In this document: piece by piece, positions 53,590 through 62,997 of the stretch
Layout of the letters: each line of letters starts with the position of its first letter
Numbering within the stretch: position 1 is the stretch's first letter
NCBI RefSeq assembly: GCF_027922145.1
Contig: NZ_BSFC01000011.1
Location: 372,001 to 436,000 of the forward strand
Reading direction: 5' to 3'
DNA: 64,000 nucleotides
Origin: Novosphingobium resinovorum
GTDB taxonomy: Bacteria; Pseudomonadota; Alphaproteobacteria; Sphingomonadales; Sphingomonadaceae
Made by a program: the position numbers and the translations under genes
The notes under the pieces: generated by a model
Seen by the model: the letters and a program-made list of their open reading frames with translations, nothing else
Told to the model about the DNA's origin: nothing
Database searches by the model: none

Positions 53590-53619
53590 CGTCATTGCTA
53601 GCGTAGCGAAGCAATGACG
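53590..53619. terminator. Short CGTCATTGC hairpin between convergent genes (copy 5)
   Basis: CGTCATTGC (53590-53598) and GCAATGACG (53611-53619) in the 78-bp gap between the convergent GGDEF-EAL and pectinesterase genes. Same form and setting as 8640 and 31362. Confidence 0.55.
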
Positions 53620-53637
53620 AAGCAGGGTCGTCATGTG

Positions 53638-54624
53638 CTACCGTTTCAGGCCGCGCGCGATCCAGCCGCTTTCGTTGCCGAAGAAACGCTCGAGCCTCCA
53701 GCCCGCCGCACCATCGGCATCGAGCCACGTGGCCTCCTTCGCCAGCGTCAGCCCCTGCGTTCCGGTCCCACTCGGTGCGTAGAGGGCGTAGCGGGTCGTC
53801 GGCAGCTTGTTGGTCTTGCCCGGCGTCCATTCGGTGAACGCGCCCGGCGCGAGCGACGTATCGAGCACCGGCGCGAGGAATACGACCGAGGCATAATCGC
53901 GCCATGGCCGCCCCAGCGAGACGTTGCGGGCGGCAGGGTCTGCGGTGAGGCGGCAGTCCTCGAACACGAAGGCGCTGTCCTCGTCCGGCGCGTTGCGGCT
54001 CTGGGCGGTGTACATGACGGATTCGTGCGCCTCGCCGTGCAATTGGCACTTGCGGAAGAACGCCTTGGCATTGCCGAACACGAAGTCGACGTGACCGGCG
54101 ATGTAGCAGTTCTCGAAGTAGGCGCGGGTTTCCTTCCCGCCCTGCCCGTCATTGACGAACAGCGTGTCCTGATGGCCGAGCATCCGCACGTTCGCCACCA
54201 CCGCCGCATCGCCCGTCAGCGAGACAGCCACCGCCTGCGAGGGCGCATGCGCGGGATCGAGCCACCAGTCGTTGGCCACCGTCAGGTTGCGCAAGGTGAA
54301 GGACGCGCCGGTCACGCTCAGGGTCGCGGACTTGAAGGTGCCGCCTGCCGTCATGGCGGAATCGCCGTAGACGAGGACGACGTCGTCCGGCCGCCTGCCG
54401 GTGCCCGCCAGCGTGACGTCGGCGGCGCTGACGGTCAGCTTCTCGCGGTAGGTTCCCGGCGCGATGAGCACTTTGCCGCCCTCGACCGCCACCGCGTCGA
54501 TGGCGGACTGGACGGTGTGGAATGCGCCTGCCTTCGCCGGATCGACGTGGACGGTGCGGGCCATGGCAGGCGCGCTCAGCATGGCGGGTGCGACGAGCGC
54601 CGCGCAGATCAGTTTGTGGTTCAC
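53638..54624 (-). CDS. Pectinesterase (CE8)
   Basis: A 328-residue secreted enzyme: signal peptide 1-22 (KLICAALVAPAMLSAPAMA), then a right-handed beta-helix with the CE8 residues: Gln131 (SQAVAVS), Asp153 (GHQDTLFV), Asp180 (GHVDFVFG), Arg239 and Trp241 (LGRPW). It removes methyl esters from pectin in the periplasm or outside, giving pectate and methanol. The GTG start has GGGGAGG upstream and overlaps the stop of the GH2 remnant (GTGA), so translation is coupled to that broken gene. Confidence 0.94.
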   Translation of the reverse strand: MNHKLICAALVAPAMLSAPAMARTVHVDPAKAGAFHTVQSAIDAVAVEGGKVLIAPGTYREKLTVSAADVTLAGTGRRPDDVVLVYGDSAMTAGGTFKSATLSVTGASFTLRNLTVANDWWLDPAHAPSQAVAVSLTGDAAVVANVRMLGHQDTLFVNDGQGGKETRAYFENCYIAGHVDFVFGNAKAFFRKCQLHGEAHESVMYTAQSRNAPDEDSAFVFEDCRLTADPAARNVSLGRPWRDYASVVFLAPVLDTSLAPGAFTEWTPGKTNKLPTTRYALYAPSGTGTQGLTLAKEATWLDADGAAGWRLERFFGNESGWIARGLKR

Positions 54625-56654
54625 GAAGTCCTCCCCTGTCCTGCCAGCCATTCGATGGCATTGGCGAGGAAACGGCGCTGCAGCGGCGCCACCATGTCCG
54701 GCATGCGGTGCATCACCGCGCGCATCCCCTTGTTCGCGGCCACCAGCGTCGCGGCACCATTGTGGCGATCGTGATCGCGGCTGTAGCCCGCGACGATCTC
54801 GACGCCCGGCCCGTCCACCAGCAGCCCGTTGGAAAGGCGACCGTCGATCTGATGGAAGATCCCCGCCGCCCGGTCCGCCGGAATCCCGACGAACAGCGGG
54901 TGCGCGCGCAGGTAGTTCCAGTTGCCCATCCAGGGCGCGCGGATGTCGCCCACGGTGCCATTGAACTCCAGCAGGCCGAGGTCCGCGAGTTGCCGCGCGA
55001 CGCCTTCGGACAAGCCGTCCTCCGGCACCAGCGCCAGCAGCGGTGTGCCCAAGCGCACGGCGGCGAGCACCTGCGCCGACAGTTCGCCGAGCACCAGCTT
55101 CGGCTTCTCGCCCTTCTTCGGCTGCGCTTCGAGGCCGGTCTGTTCGCCGATCTGGCGGCGGGCGATCTCGTCCGCCTTGAGACCCGAGGCGATAACCAGA
55201 TCGTACCGCTGCCCCGGCCGGAACTCCTCCAGCCGGAGGCCGGGCAACGCCTCCAGTTGCGCCCGAAGACTACGCGCGATCCCGGAGACGGCGATACGGC
55301 GCCCGGATGCCACCTGAGCGGGCAGCCCCGCCACCCACAGACTGCGCGTGAAGCTCGCGCCCGGAGCGCCGGAAAAGGACAGGTGCACCTGCCACTCCCC
55401 CTCTCGCGCCAGAGCAGGCGTCGTGACTTCGCGTGCGACCAGCTGGCTGAACCGGTCCGGTGCCGTGGCCCCCACCGGATAGCGCCCCAGTTCCATCACC
55501 GCGCCTTGCGGATCGCGCAGGGACAGCGCCAGTTCGCCGCTCACGGCCTTGCCGGTATCGTTGAACAGGAACAGGGCGAGCACCGCGCTTTCCCCCGCCG
55601 CGTAGGCCAGCCTGCGCTGCTTGGCGACGGGGCGCACCGGCAGCAGGCTGGCGCGCACCAGCGCCGGATCGGCCTTGAAACCGCGCAGGTTGTCGACGAT
55701 GCCGGAGTGGTTCTCGATCGCGGTGGTCTCCCACCCGCTGATCGCCGCCACGTCCACCTCGTCGCCGATGCGGATGTTCTCCATGTAGTTGGCCCAGGCA
55801 TCGTAGCTCTTGGCGCCGACCGACAGGAACAGGTCCTGCGCGCTGGGGAATGCCTTGCGGAACCCCCAGCGCTCCAGGAACGCCTCGGTATTGGCGAGGA
55901 TCACCGCATGGTCGGCAAGGTCGTAGGAGCGGCCGCCGCCCTTGCGGATCGTCTCGACCATGGCGGCGTGATCGTCGGCGACGGCGCAGCCTTCCATCTC
56001 ACCGAACTCGACGATGAAGGGCTTGCCGGTCTGGCGGTGGATGTAGTCGTCCGGGCTCTTGTAGAAGGCGTCGTACCACTGGTCGCCCGCGCCCTGGTGG
56101 TTGTCCCACCAGCCACCCCACTCGACCTCGTCCGAGCGGTAGTAACGGTCGCTATAAGGCACGTACATCGCCTGGGAGGCGCCGCGCTGGACGAAGCCGT
56201 CGTTGAGGATCACCGTGCGGCTCGGATCGGCGCGGTGCATCGCCAGCAGCACCGCCTGGACGTCGGGGTTGGCGAGGTCCGCGCCCAATTCGTTCTGCAG
56301 CGTGTACTGCACCAGCGAGGGGTGCGAGCGGAACGCCCGCACCATCGCCACGCACTTCTCCACCTGATAGTCGCGGGCAAAGCGGTCGGCGTCGGAGAGT
56401 TCGCCGTTCTTGCCGTAGCCCGCGATGGCGAAGCGGCCGCCGCCCGGCTCCATCACGCGCAGCAGGCCCATCTCGTCCTGCCGGTCGAGCACCTCGCGCT
56501 TGCCGACGTTGCGGTGAAAGTGCAGGCAGTTGAGGCCGAGCGCCTTGGCCGCCTCGACTTCCTTGGTCGCAAGGTCAGGGCGCGGCCAGAGCCCGTTGAA
56601 ACCCCAATAGCCCCACGAGATCGCCGAGTAGAGCTTGATGCGCCGCCCGTTGAA
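54621..56654 (-). pseudogene. GH2 glycosidase, C-terminal remnant
   Basis: About 677 codons of a glycoside hydrolase family 2 enzyme (beta-galactosidase/glucuronidase type). The first recognisable piece is [24 protein letters not shown], which in intact GH2 proteins begins the TIM barrel. The catalytic acid/base (QNE; codon 56289-56291) and the nucleophile region (VEFGE; near 55998-56009) are present, as are later domains. The N-terminal sugar-binding and Ig-like domains and the start codon are gone; the frame joins a GH95 remnant out of frame. Internal starts could yield a barrel-only protein of doubtful activity. Confidence 0.85.
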
Positions 56655-57517
56655 ACGTCGGCGTAAGCGCGATAGCTCGTAGCCATGGCGATCAGGATCG
56701 TGACTTCATCGGCGCCGCGCACCGAGAGCACGTCGGCACCGGCAGAGACCTTGCCGCCGCTGGCGATCACCTTCACCCGGCTCTGGAACTTCAGCGCACC
56801 GGCGATGCCGAACCCCTCGTTGTTGGTGCCCGACAGCAGCAGTTCGTCGCCCGGCAGCGCCTGCACCGACCATGCCCTTTGCGGCGAGGTCATCTTCAGG
56901 TCGAGCGACACCGCGCCCCGCTTCCCGGCCTTCAGGTGGACCGCGACGACCTGATCGGCCGGAGAAGCGACCACCGTGCGCTCATGCGCCACCCCGCCGA
57001 TCCGAAAGCGCGTGGTGTGACGCGCGGCATCGATGTCGAGTTCGCGGCGATAGCTTCCCGCCTCCGGCTCGCCGAGACCCGGGAAAGTGAGCCGGAGGTC
57101 GCCGAGGCCCTGATAGGACATCTGCCGCATCGGCACGCCCATGACCTTGTCCTTGGCGAGCGCCTGCGCTTCGTCGTAGCGGCCCTCGAAGATCAGCCTG
57201 CGCACTTGCGGCAGCGCATCACGCGCCTGCGGATTGGCCGGGTCGTAAGGGCCGCCGCCCCACAGCGTATCCTCGTTGAGCTGCAGCCGCTCCTCGGCCA
57301 CGCCGCCGAAGACCATCGCGCCGATCCGGCCGTTGCCCAGCGGCAGAGCCTCGATCCACTCCTTCGCGGGTCGGCGGTACCACAGCAGGTCATCGCCCCT
57401 CGAAACCTGCGCGGCCGCAGCTTCGACACCCGGCGCACCAAGCAGAGACAGCGCCGCGAGGGGGGAGCCACCCGCAACCAGTTCACGGCGGGAAACGGCA
57501 AAACCCTGAAGGCTCAC
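56651..57517 (-). pseudogene. GH95 alpha-fucosidase-type enzyme, N-terminal remnant
   Basis: About 289 codons of a GH95-family enzyme: a Tat-like signal ([29 protein letters not shown]), then the family N-terminal domain ([41 protein letters not shown]). Similarity stops at [10 protein letters not shown] near 56651; the frame then runs through GH2 DNA in the wrong frame to a stop at 56453. The catalytic (alpha/alpha)6 barrel is absent, since intact enzymes are about 750-800 residues. GTG 57517 with GGGGAGATG upstream fits a normal start. It is the leading cistron of the pectinesterase transcript. Confidence 0.88.
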
Positions 57518-57567
57518 TGGCGCATCTCCCCCTGTCGGCGCGCCTTGGGCGGAGTGCTCACGCAAAA

Positions 57568-57581
57568 TGTTAGCGCTATAA
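57568..57581. promoter_or_regulatory. LacI-type operator 1 (TGTTAGCGCTATAA)
   Basis: Contains the TTAGCGCTA core typical of LacI-family sugar-regulator operators in alphaproteobacteria. It lies 50 bp upstream of the GH95 remnant start, and 53 bp from a perfect relative at 57635. Confidence 0.6.
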
Positions 57582-57634
57582 TTTGCGATGTGCAAGGTGC
57601 ATGTCGGAACCTCTTGACCTTCCGGTGCCGATGT

Positions 57635-57650
57635 TTGATAGCGCTATCAA
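57635..57650. promoter_or_regulatory. LacI-type operator 2 (perfect 16-bp palindrome)
   Basis: TTGATAGCGCTATCAA is a perfect palindrome with the central CG pair of LacI-family sites. With operator 1 it brackets the divergent promoter zone of the polysaccharide genes and the semialdehyde dehydrogenase. The regulator itself is not in the window. Confidence 0.7.
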
Positions 57651-57781
57651 CGATAAGGGAGCAGGACGATGGGCGATCATTGCGATCCGGGCGAAATCCG
57701 ATCCGCCATGCGCATTATGCGCCGCGCCCCGCTTGCGCTTTGACGGCCATCACCATTCCCATGTTCAAGAGGACACCGATC

Positions 57782-59353
57782 ATGATTACCGGCGCCATTC
57801 TCATCGGCCGCGACGAAGCGCAGACGCAGGCGGGCTATGCCGCGATCAACCCCGCGACCGGGGCGACGCTGGAGCCTCGCTTCACCACGGCGGGTCTCGC
57901 CGAAGTGGAGCGCGCCTGCGCACTGGCCGACGCCGCTTCGATCGCCTTCGCCGAGGCCGAGCCGGAAACCCGCGCGGTGTTCCTCGAAACCATCGCTGAC
58001 GAGATCGTCGGCATCGGCGAACCGCTGATCGAGCGCGCCATGGCCGAGACCGGCCTGCCCCGCGCCCGCCTCGAAGGCGAACGCGGCCGCACCACCGGCC
58101 AGCTGCGCCTGTTCGCGCAAGTGCTGCGCGAAGGCAGCTGGGCCGGCCTGACCATCGACCCCGCCCTGCCCGAACGCGCGCCGCTGCCGCGCCCGGACCT
58201 GCGCGTGCGCAAGGTCGCGCTCGGCCCGGTGGTGGTGTTCGGGGCGAGCAACTTCCCGCTCGCCTTCTCGGTCGCGGGCGGCGACACCGCTTCGGCTTTC
58301 GCGGCGGGCTGCCCGGTGATCGTCAAGGGTCACTCGGCCCATCCCGGGACCGGCGAACTGGTCGCCCGCGCGATCCAGCGCGCGGTGGCGCTGTGCCATC
58401 TGCCCGAGGGCGTGTTCTCCTACCTCCCCGCCTCGCGTGAGGCGGGCACCGCGCTCGTCGCCGACCACCGCGTCAAAGCGGTCGGCTTCACCGGATCGCG
58501 CCCCGGCGGCATGGCGCTGATGCGCACCGCCGCCGCCCGGCCCGAGCCGATCCCGGTCTATGCCGAGATGAGCTCGATCAACCCCGTCGTGCTGTTCCCC
58601 GCCGCCCTTGCCGCGCGGGCAGAGGCGCTGGGCGCGGCCTTCGTCGGCTCGCTGACGATGGGCGCCGGCCAGTTCTGCACCAACCCGGGCCTTGTCATCG
58701 CCATCGACGGACCGGACCTCGATACCTTCCTCGCCTCGGCCTCGGCGGCGATGGGCGGCAGTGTGGCGCAGGACATGCTGACGCCGGGCATCCACTCGGC
58801 CTATGTCGAGGGCGTAAGCGCGCTGGCGGGCCACGGCGCCGTCACCACCCTCGCCCGCGGCGTGGAGCCGACCGGGCCGTACCAGGCGCAGGGCGCGCTG
58901 TTCCGTACCACGGCGGCCGATTTCCTTGCCGATCCGGCGCTGGGCGCGGAAGTCTTCGGCTCCTCCTCGCTCGTCATTACCGTGTCCGACATGGCCGAGG
59001 CGCTCAAGGTCATCGCCGCGCTGGAAGGCCAGCTGACCGCTACCCTGATCCTCGACGCCGAGGACGAGCCGGAGGTCGCCAAGCTGCTGCCGGTGCTGGA
59101 GCGCAAGGTCGGCCGCATCCTCGTCAACGGCTGGCCGACGGGCGTGGAAGTCTGCCACGCAATGGTCCACGGCGGGCCGTTCCCCTCGACTTCGGACGGG
59201 CGCACCACTTCGGTCGGAGCCTCGGCGATCGAGCGGTTCCTGCGCCCGGTCTGCTACCAGAACATGCCCTCCGCGCTGCTCCCCGAGGGCCTGCGCGACG
59301 GCAACCCGTGGAACGCCCCGCGCCGCATCGACGGCGTGCTGAAGCTGGGTTGA
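57782..59353 (+). CDS. Alpha-ketoglutarate semialdehyde (2,5-dioxovalerate) dehydrogenase
   Basis: A 523-residue NADP-type ALDH of the KGSADH group: catalytic Cys299 ([10 protein letters not shown]), Glu262 ([11 protein letters not shown]), [22 protein letters not shown] and the C-terminal [15 protein letters not shown] typical of the group. It turns 2,5-dioxopentanoate into 2-oxoglutarate, the last step of the oxidative pentose (Weimberg-type) and uronate/aldarate routes. ATG 57782 has AGAGGA 8 nt upstream. Divergent from the glycosidase remnants across two LacI-type operators, and followed after a repeat by a sugar-acid dehydratase. Confidence 0.93.
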   Translation: MITGAILIGRDEAQTQAGYAAINPATGATLEPRFTTAGLAEVERACALADAASIAFAEAEPETRAVFLETIADEIVGIGEPLIERAMAETGLPRARLEGERGRTTGQLRLFAQVLREGSWAGLTIDPALPERAPLPRPDLRVRKVALGPVVVFGASNFPLAFSVAGGDTASAFAAGCPVIVKGHSAHPGTGELVARAIQRAVALCHLPEGVFSYLPASREAGTALVADHRVKAVGFTGSRPGGMALMRTAAARPEPIPVYAEMSSINPVVLFPAALAARAEALGAAFVGSLTMGAGQFCTNPGLVIAIDGPDLDTFLASASAAMGGSVAQDMLTPGIHSAYVEGVSALAGHGAVTTLARGVEPTGPYQAQGALFRTTAADFLADPALGAEVFGSSSLVITVSDMAEALKVIAALEGQLTATLILDAEDEPEVAKLLPVLERKVGRILVNGWPTGVEVCHAMVHGGPFPSTSDGRTTSVGASAIERFLRPVCYQNMPSALLPEGLRDGNPWNAPRRIDGVLKLG

Positions 59354-59367
59354 GCCTGCCCCCGCTT

Positions 59368-59449
59368 CGTCATTGCGAGGCCCGCAGAGCCGCGGCAATC
59401 CAGCGCGGTGGACACCGCCCTGGATTGCTTCGCTCCGCTCGCAATGACG
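59368..59449. repeat. CGTCATTGCGAG palindromic repeat, long form (copy 6)
   Basis: An 82-bp imperfect inverted repeat of the same family (arms CGTCATTGCGAGG and CTCGCAATGACG), between two plus-strand genes. The left arm is more diverged than in copies 1 and 4. Confidence 0.85.
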
Positions 59450-59492
59450 AAAGTGGATACGAAATGACGACCTTCTTACAAGGCACAGGACG

Positions 59493-61277
59493 ATGACTGA
59501 CGCCCCCACTCCTCGCCGCTTCCGCTCGCAGGACTGGTTCGCCGATCCCGCGCGCTCGGACATGGTCGCGCTCTATCTGGAGCGCTTCATGAACTACGGC
59601 ATCACGCCGGCGGAATTGCGCTCGGGGCGGCCGATCATCGGCATCGCCCAATCGGGCAGCGACCTGTCGCCCTGCAACCGGATTCACCTCGACCTCGCCA
59701 AGCGGGTGCGCGACGGCATCCGGGACGCAGGGGGGATCGCGATGGAGTTCCCGGTCCATCCGATCTTCGAGAACTGCCGTCGCCCGACCGCCGCGCTCGA
59801 TCGCAATCTTGCCTACATGGGGCTGGTCGAGATACTCTACGGCTATCCGATCGATGCCGTCGTGCTGACCACCGGCTGCGACAAGACCACGCCCTCGCAG
59901 GTCATGGCCGCATCCACCGTGGACATCCCCGCGATCGTCCTGTCGGGCGGGCCGATGCTCGACGGCTGGCATGAGGGCGACCTAGTCGGCTCGGGCACCG
60001 TGATCTGGCGCAGCCGCCGCAAGCTGGCGGCCGGAGAGATCGACGAGGAGGAATTCCTCCAGCGTGCCTGCGACAGCGCCCCCTCGGCCGGGCATTGCAA
60101 CACCATGGGCACCGCATCGACCATGAACGCGGTGGCCGAGACGCTCGGCCTCTCGCTACCGGGCTGCGCCGCGATCCCGGCGCCCTATCGCGAGCGCGGG
60201 CAGTATGCCTACGAGACCGGCCGCCGCATCGTCGAGATGGCGCACGAAGACTTGCGCCCCTCGAAGATCCTGACGCGCGACAGCTTCCTCAACGCCATCC
60301 GCGTCGTCAGCGCGATCGGCGGGTCGAGCAACGCGCAGCCGCACATCATGGCGATGGCGCGCCATGCTGGCGTCGAACTCACCGCCTCGGACTGGACCGA
60401 GCACGGCTACGGCCTGCCGCTGATCCTCGACATGCAGCCGGCCGGGCGGTTCCTGGGCGAACGTTTCCACCGCGCGGGCGGCGTGCCCTCGATCATGTGG
60501 GAACTGCAGCAGGCGGGCGTGCTGGCACAGGACTGCCTCACCGTCACCGGCGAGACGCTGGCCGCCAACCTCAAGGGCCGCGAAACCCGCGACCGCGAGG
60601 TCATCCGTCCCTTCGCCGAGCCGCTGCGCGAGAAGGCGGGCTTCCTCGTCCTGTCGGGCAACCTGTTCGACTTCGGCATCATGAAGACCTCGGTGATCTC
60701 CGAGGAGTTCCAGAGCCGCTACCTCTCCCGCCCCGGCTCCGAAGGCGTGTTCGAGGGCCGCGCCGTGCTGTTCGAAGGCGGCGACGACTACCACCACCGC
60801 ATCAACGATCCCGCGCTGGAGATCGACGCCGACTGCATCCTCGTCATGCGCGGCGCCGGGCCGATGGGCTGGCCGGGCTCCGCCGAAGTGGTGAACATGC
60901 AGCCGCCCGATGCGCTCATCAGGGCGGGCGTGCAGTGGCTGCCGACGCTCGGCGACGGGCGCCAGTCGGGCACGTCCGACAGCCCCTCGATCCTCAACTG
61001 CTCGCCCGAAAGCGCGGCGGGCGGCGGCCTCTCGTGGCTGCGCACCGGCGACACCATCCGCATCGATATCCGCACAGGCACCTGCAACGCACTGGTGGAC
61101 CCGGCCGAGATCGCCCGCCGAAAGGCCGAAGACACCCCGCCGCCCGTGCCGCAGAGCCATACCCCGTGGGAAGAACTCTTCCGCGAGAAGACCGGACAGA
61201 TGGCCGAAGGCGCCGTGATGGAAATGGCTGTCAAGTATCGGGGCATCGCAGCGAAGACACCGCGCCACAATCATTGA
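59493..61277 (+). CDS. IlvD/Edd-family sugar-acid dehydratase (pentonate type)
   Basis: A 594-residue dehydratase. The Fe-S cysteines are at 61 (SGSDLSPCNRI), 129 (TTGCDKTTPSQ) and 202 (SAGHCNTMGTAST), with the catalytic-type Ser region near the C-terminus (GTSDSPSILNCSPESAAGGGL). Length and sequence fit the L-arabinonate/D-xylonate dehydratase branch, which makes 2-keto-3-deoxypentonate. With the adjacent semialdehyde dehydrogenase this gives two of the steps from a pentonate to 2-oxoglutarate; the middle dehydratase and the first dehydrogenase are not here. Confidence 0.92.
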   Translation: MTDAPTPRRFRSQDWFADPARSDMVALYLERFMNYGITPAELRSGRPIIGIAQSGSDLSPCNRIHLDLAKRVRDGIRDAGGIAMEFPVHPIFENCRRPTAALDRNLAYMGLVEILYGYPIDAVVLTTGCDKTTPSQVMAASTVDIPAIVLSGGPMLDGWHEGDLVGSGTVIWRSRRKLAAGEIDEEEFLQRACDSAPSAGHCNTMGTASTMNAVAETLGLSLPGCAAIPAPYRERGQYAYETGRRIVEMAHEDLRPSKILTRDSFLNAIRVVSAIGGSSNAQPHIMAMARHAGVELTASDWTEHGYGLPLILDMQPAGRFLGERFHRAGGVPSIMWELQQAGVLAQDCLTVTGETLAANLKGRETRDREVIRPFAEPLREKAGFLVLSGNLFDFGIMKTSVISEEFQSRYLSRPGSEGVFEGRAVLFEGGDDYHHRINDPALEIDADCILVMRGAGPMGWPGSAEVVNMQPPDALIRAGVQWLPTLGDGRQSGTSDSPSILNCSPESAAGGGLSWLRTGDTIRIDIRTGTCNALVDPAEIARRKAEDTPPPVPQSHTPWEELFREKTGQMAEGAVMEMAVKYRGIAAKTPRHNH

Positions 61278-61296
61278 AATCCCGGTAATTCCGGGT

Positions 61297-61308
61297 AGAA
61301 CTACGTAG
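61297..61308. promoter_or_regulatory. AACTACGTAGTT palindrome
   Basis: A perfect 12-bp palindrome 21 bp upstream of the EAL gene start, preceded by GGTAG and followed by a T-run. Half-sites of the form CTAC/GTAG occur three times in 14 bp. Possible operator of a LuxR-type regulator, or a weak terminator of the dehydratase transcript. Confidence 0.4.
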
Positions 61309-61329
61309 TTTTTGTGACATAGTGTGCCC

Positions 61330-62913
61330 ATGCAACGGCATCGGATCGTCTTAATCGCCGGCATTCTTGCCGTGTTCGCGAAGATCCTGCCGCTTGCAGC
61401 CGCCGTGATTTATGCCCGGCACCGCGCCGTGGAAGCCGAGCGCGCGCATCTCGTCGAATACAGCGACTGGACGCTCCGGCGCGCCGAACGCAATTTCGAC
61501 CGGATACGCGACGTGTTCCGGGAACTGCAGACGACACGCTGGCAGCCTTGCAATGAGGCGCACATTGCCCGGATGCGCCAACTCGCGGTGGACAACCAGT
61601 CGATCGAAGAAGTCGGCTACTTCGCGGGCGGCAAGCTCGCCTGCACGAGTTGGGGCGTGGTCCGGCAGAACGTCGGGCGCGGCACGCCGGATACCTGGGT
61701 CGAAGGCGGCTACGGGCTGTACCTGAACGTTCGACCCAAAGTCAGCCGTGGCGGCGTGGTGATCGCGGTGGATCATGGCGACTACAACACGCTGGTCAAT
61801 CACGAACGCTTCGTCGATGTCCTGACCGACACGCCGATGACCATCGGCATCGCCACGCTGGACGGCCGCGTGGTTGCCTTCAACGGCGACGCACCATCCG
61901 ATGCCGTTGCCAAAGCCGCGGCGGGCGACGGCTTCGCGCGTATCGGCACGCGCGTCTTCGCCTCCGTCCATGACGGGCATTTCCGCGCCTTCGCGATCAC
62001 CGACAGGGCCTATATCCAGCAGCGCATGGAGCGCGAACTGTGGGCTGTCGTGCCACTGGCCCTGCTGACCTCGGCGCTGCTGATCGCGCTGATCGTGTGG
62101 ACGTCCCGCCGCCGCCTGACACCCGAGCGCGAACTGGAGGCCGCCATCCGCCGCCGCGAACTGCATGTGCTCTATCAGCCGATCATGGAGATCACGACCG
62201 GCCTGTGCGTCGGCGCCGAGGCGCTGCTGCGCTGGCAGCGCAGCGACGGCACCAGCGTTTCGCCCGAGGTCTTCATCCCGCTCGCCGAGCAGCACCGCCT
62301 GATCGAGCCGCTGACCGACATGATGATCGGCTGCGTCGTCGCCGATCTTGCCGACATGCTGCGGCGCGAGCGCAGCGTCCACGTCGCCATCAACATCTCC
62401 GCCGCCGACATGCAGAGCGGGCGCTTCCTCCCCATCCTGACCAGCGCGCTGGCCGAAGCCGGGGTCGCGCCCCGGCAGATATGGCTGGAGGCGACCGAGC
62501 GCGGCTTCATGGATGCCGCCGCCGCGCGCGAAACGCTGGAGAAGGCGCGCGCGCAGGGTCACATGGTGGCGATCGACGACTTCGGCACCGGCTATTCCAG
62601 CCTCGCGCAGCTTGCCGCGCTGCCGCTGGACGCACTCAAGATCGACAAGTCCTTCGTCGATGCCATCGGCCGGGAAGCGGCGACCAGTGTGGTGGTCCCG
62701 CACGTGATCGAAATCGCCCACGGCCTCAACCTGCTAATCGTCGCCGAAGGGGTCGAAACCCGCGAGCAGGAAGCCTACCTGCGCGCCGCCGGGGTCGGCT
62801 TCGCACAGGGCTGGCTCTATGCGAAAGCGCTTCCGGCCACCGAGTTTCTTGCCTTCCGGGCAGCCGCCAACGGCCAAAGGGTGTCGCCGTTCCTGACCTC
62901 GCTCGCCGGATAA
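61330..62913 (+). CDS. CSS-motif EAL phosphodiesterase
   Basis: A 527-residue protein: helix 1 (about 8-27), a periplasmic CSS-like domain with two cysteines (WQPCNEAH and GKLACTSWG), helix 2 (about 238-258), and a cytoplasmic EAL domain (270-510). EAL is complete: EALLRW, NISAAD, EATER, DDFGTGYSS, KIDKSF, EGVET, QGWLY. It should degrade c-di-GMP in response to periplasmic redox state, as known PdeC-type proteins do. ATG 61330 is used; a GTG two codons earlier is possible. Confidence 0.92.
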   Translation: MQRHRIVLIAGILAVFAKILPLAAAVIYARHRAVEAERAHLVEYSDWTLRRAERNFDRIRDVFRELQTTRWQPCNEAHIARMRQLAVDNQSIEEVGYFAGGKLACTSWGVVRQNVGRGTPDTWVEGGYGLYLNVRPKVSRGGVVIAVDHGDYNTLVNHERFVDVLTDTPMTIGIATLDGRVVAFNGDAPSDAVAKAAAGDGFARIGTRVFASVHDGHFRAFAITDRAYIQQRMERELWAVVPLALLTSALLIALIVWTSRRRLTPERELEAAIRRRELHVLYQPIMEITTGLCVGAEALLRWQRSDGTSVSPEVFIPLAEQHRLIEPLTDMMIGCVVADLADMLRRERSVHVAINISAADMQSGRFLPILTSALAEAGVAPRQIWLEATERGFMDAAAARETLEKARAQGHMVAIDDFGTGYSSLAQLAALPLDALKIDKSFVDAIGREAATSVVVPHVIEIAHGLNLLIVAEGVETREQEAYLRAAGVGFAQGWLYAKALPATEFLAFRAAANGQRVSPFLTSLAG

Positions 62914-62997
62914 GGCGCGCGATCATGAGGCGCGTTCACTTCTTGCTTTCCTTTTTGCGCTAGGCGCCTCGTACCGACACGCCGCGCGGAGATACCA

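Noticed and set aside
51442..53634. A 730-codon open frame on the minus strand opposite the GGDEF-EAL gene
   Set aside because: It is antisense to a gene with complete, conserved motifs; the translation is Asp/Gln/Arg-rich and low in recognisable domains, as usual for the shadow frame of high-GC DNA.
54621..57517. A natural bifunctional GH95-GH2 enzyme
   Set aside because: The two parts are in different frames and each lacks domains needed for its fold, including the whole GH95 catalytic barrel, so a deletion is more likely.
57677..59563. A 628-codon minus-strand frame opposite the semialdehyde dehydrogenase
   Set aside because: Shadow of a well-supported ALDH gene; no domain, no ribosome site, and it runs through a palindromic repeat.
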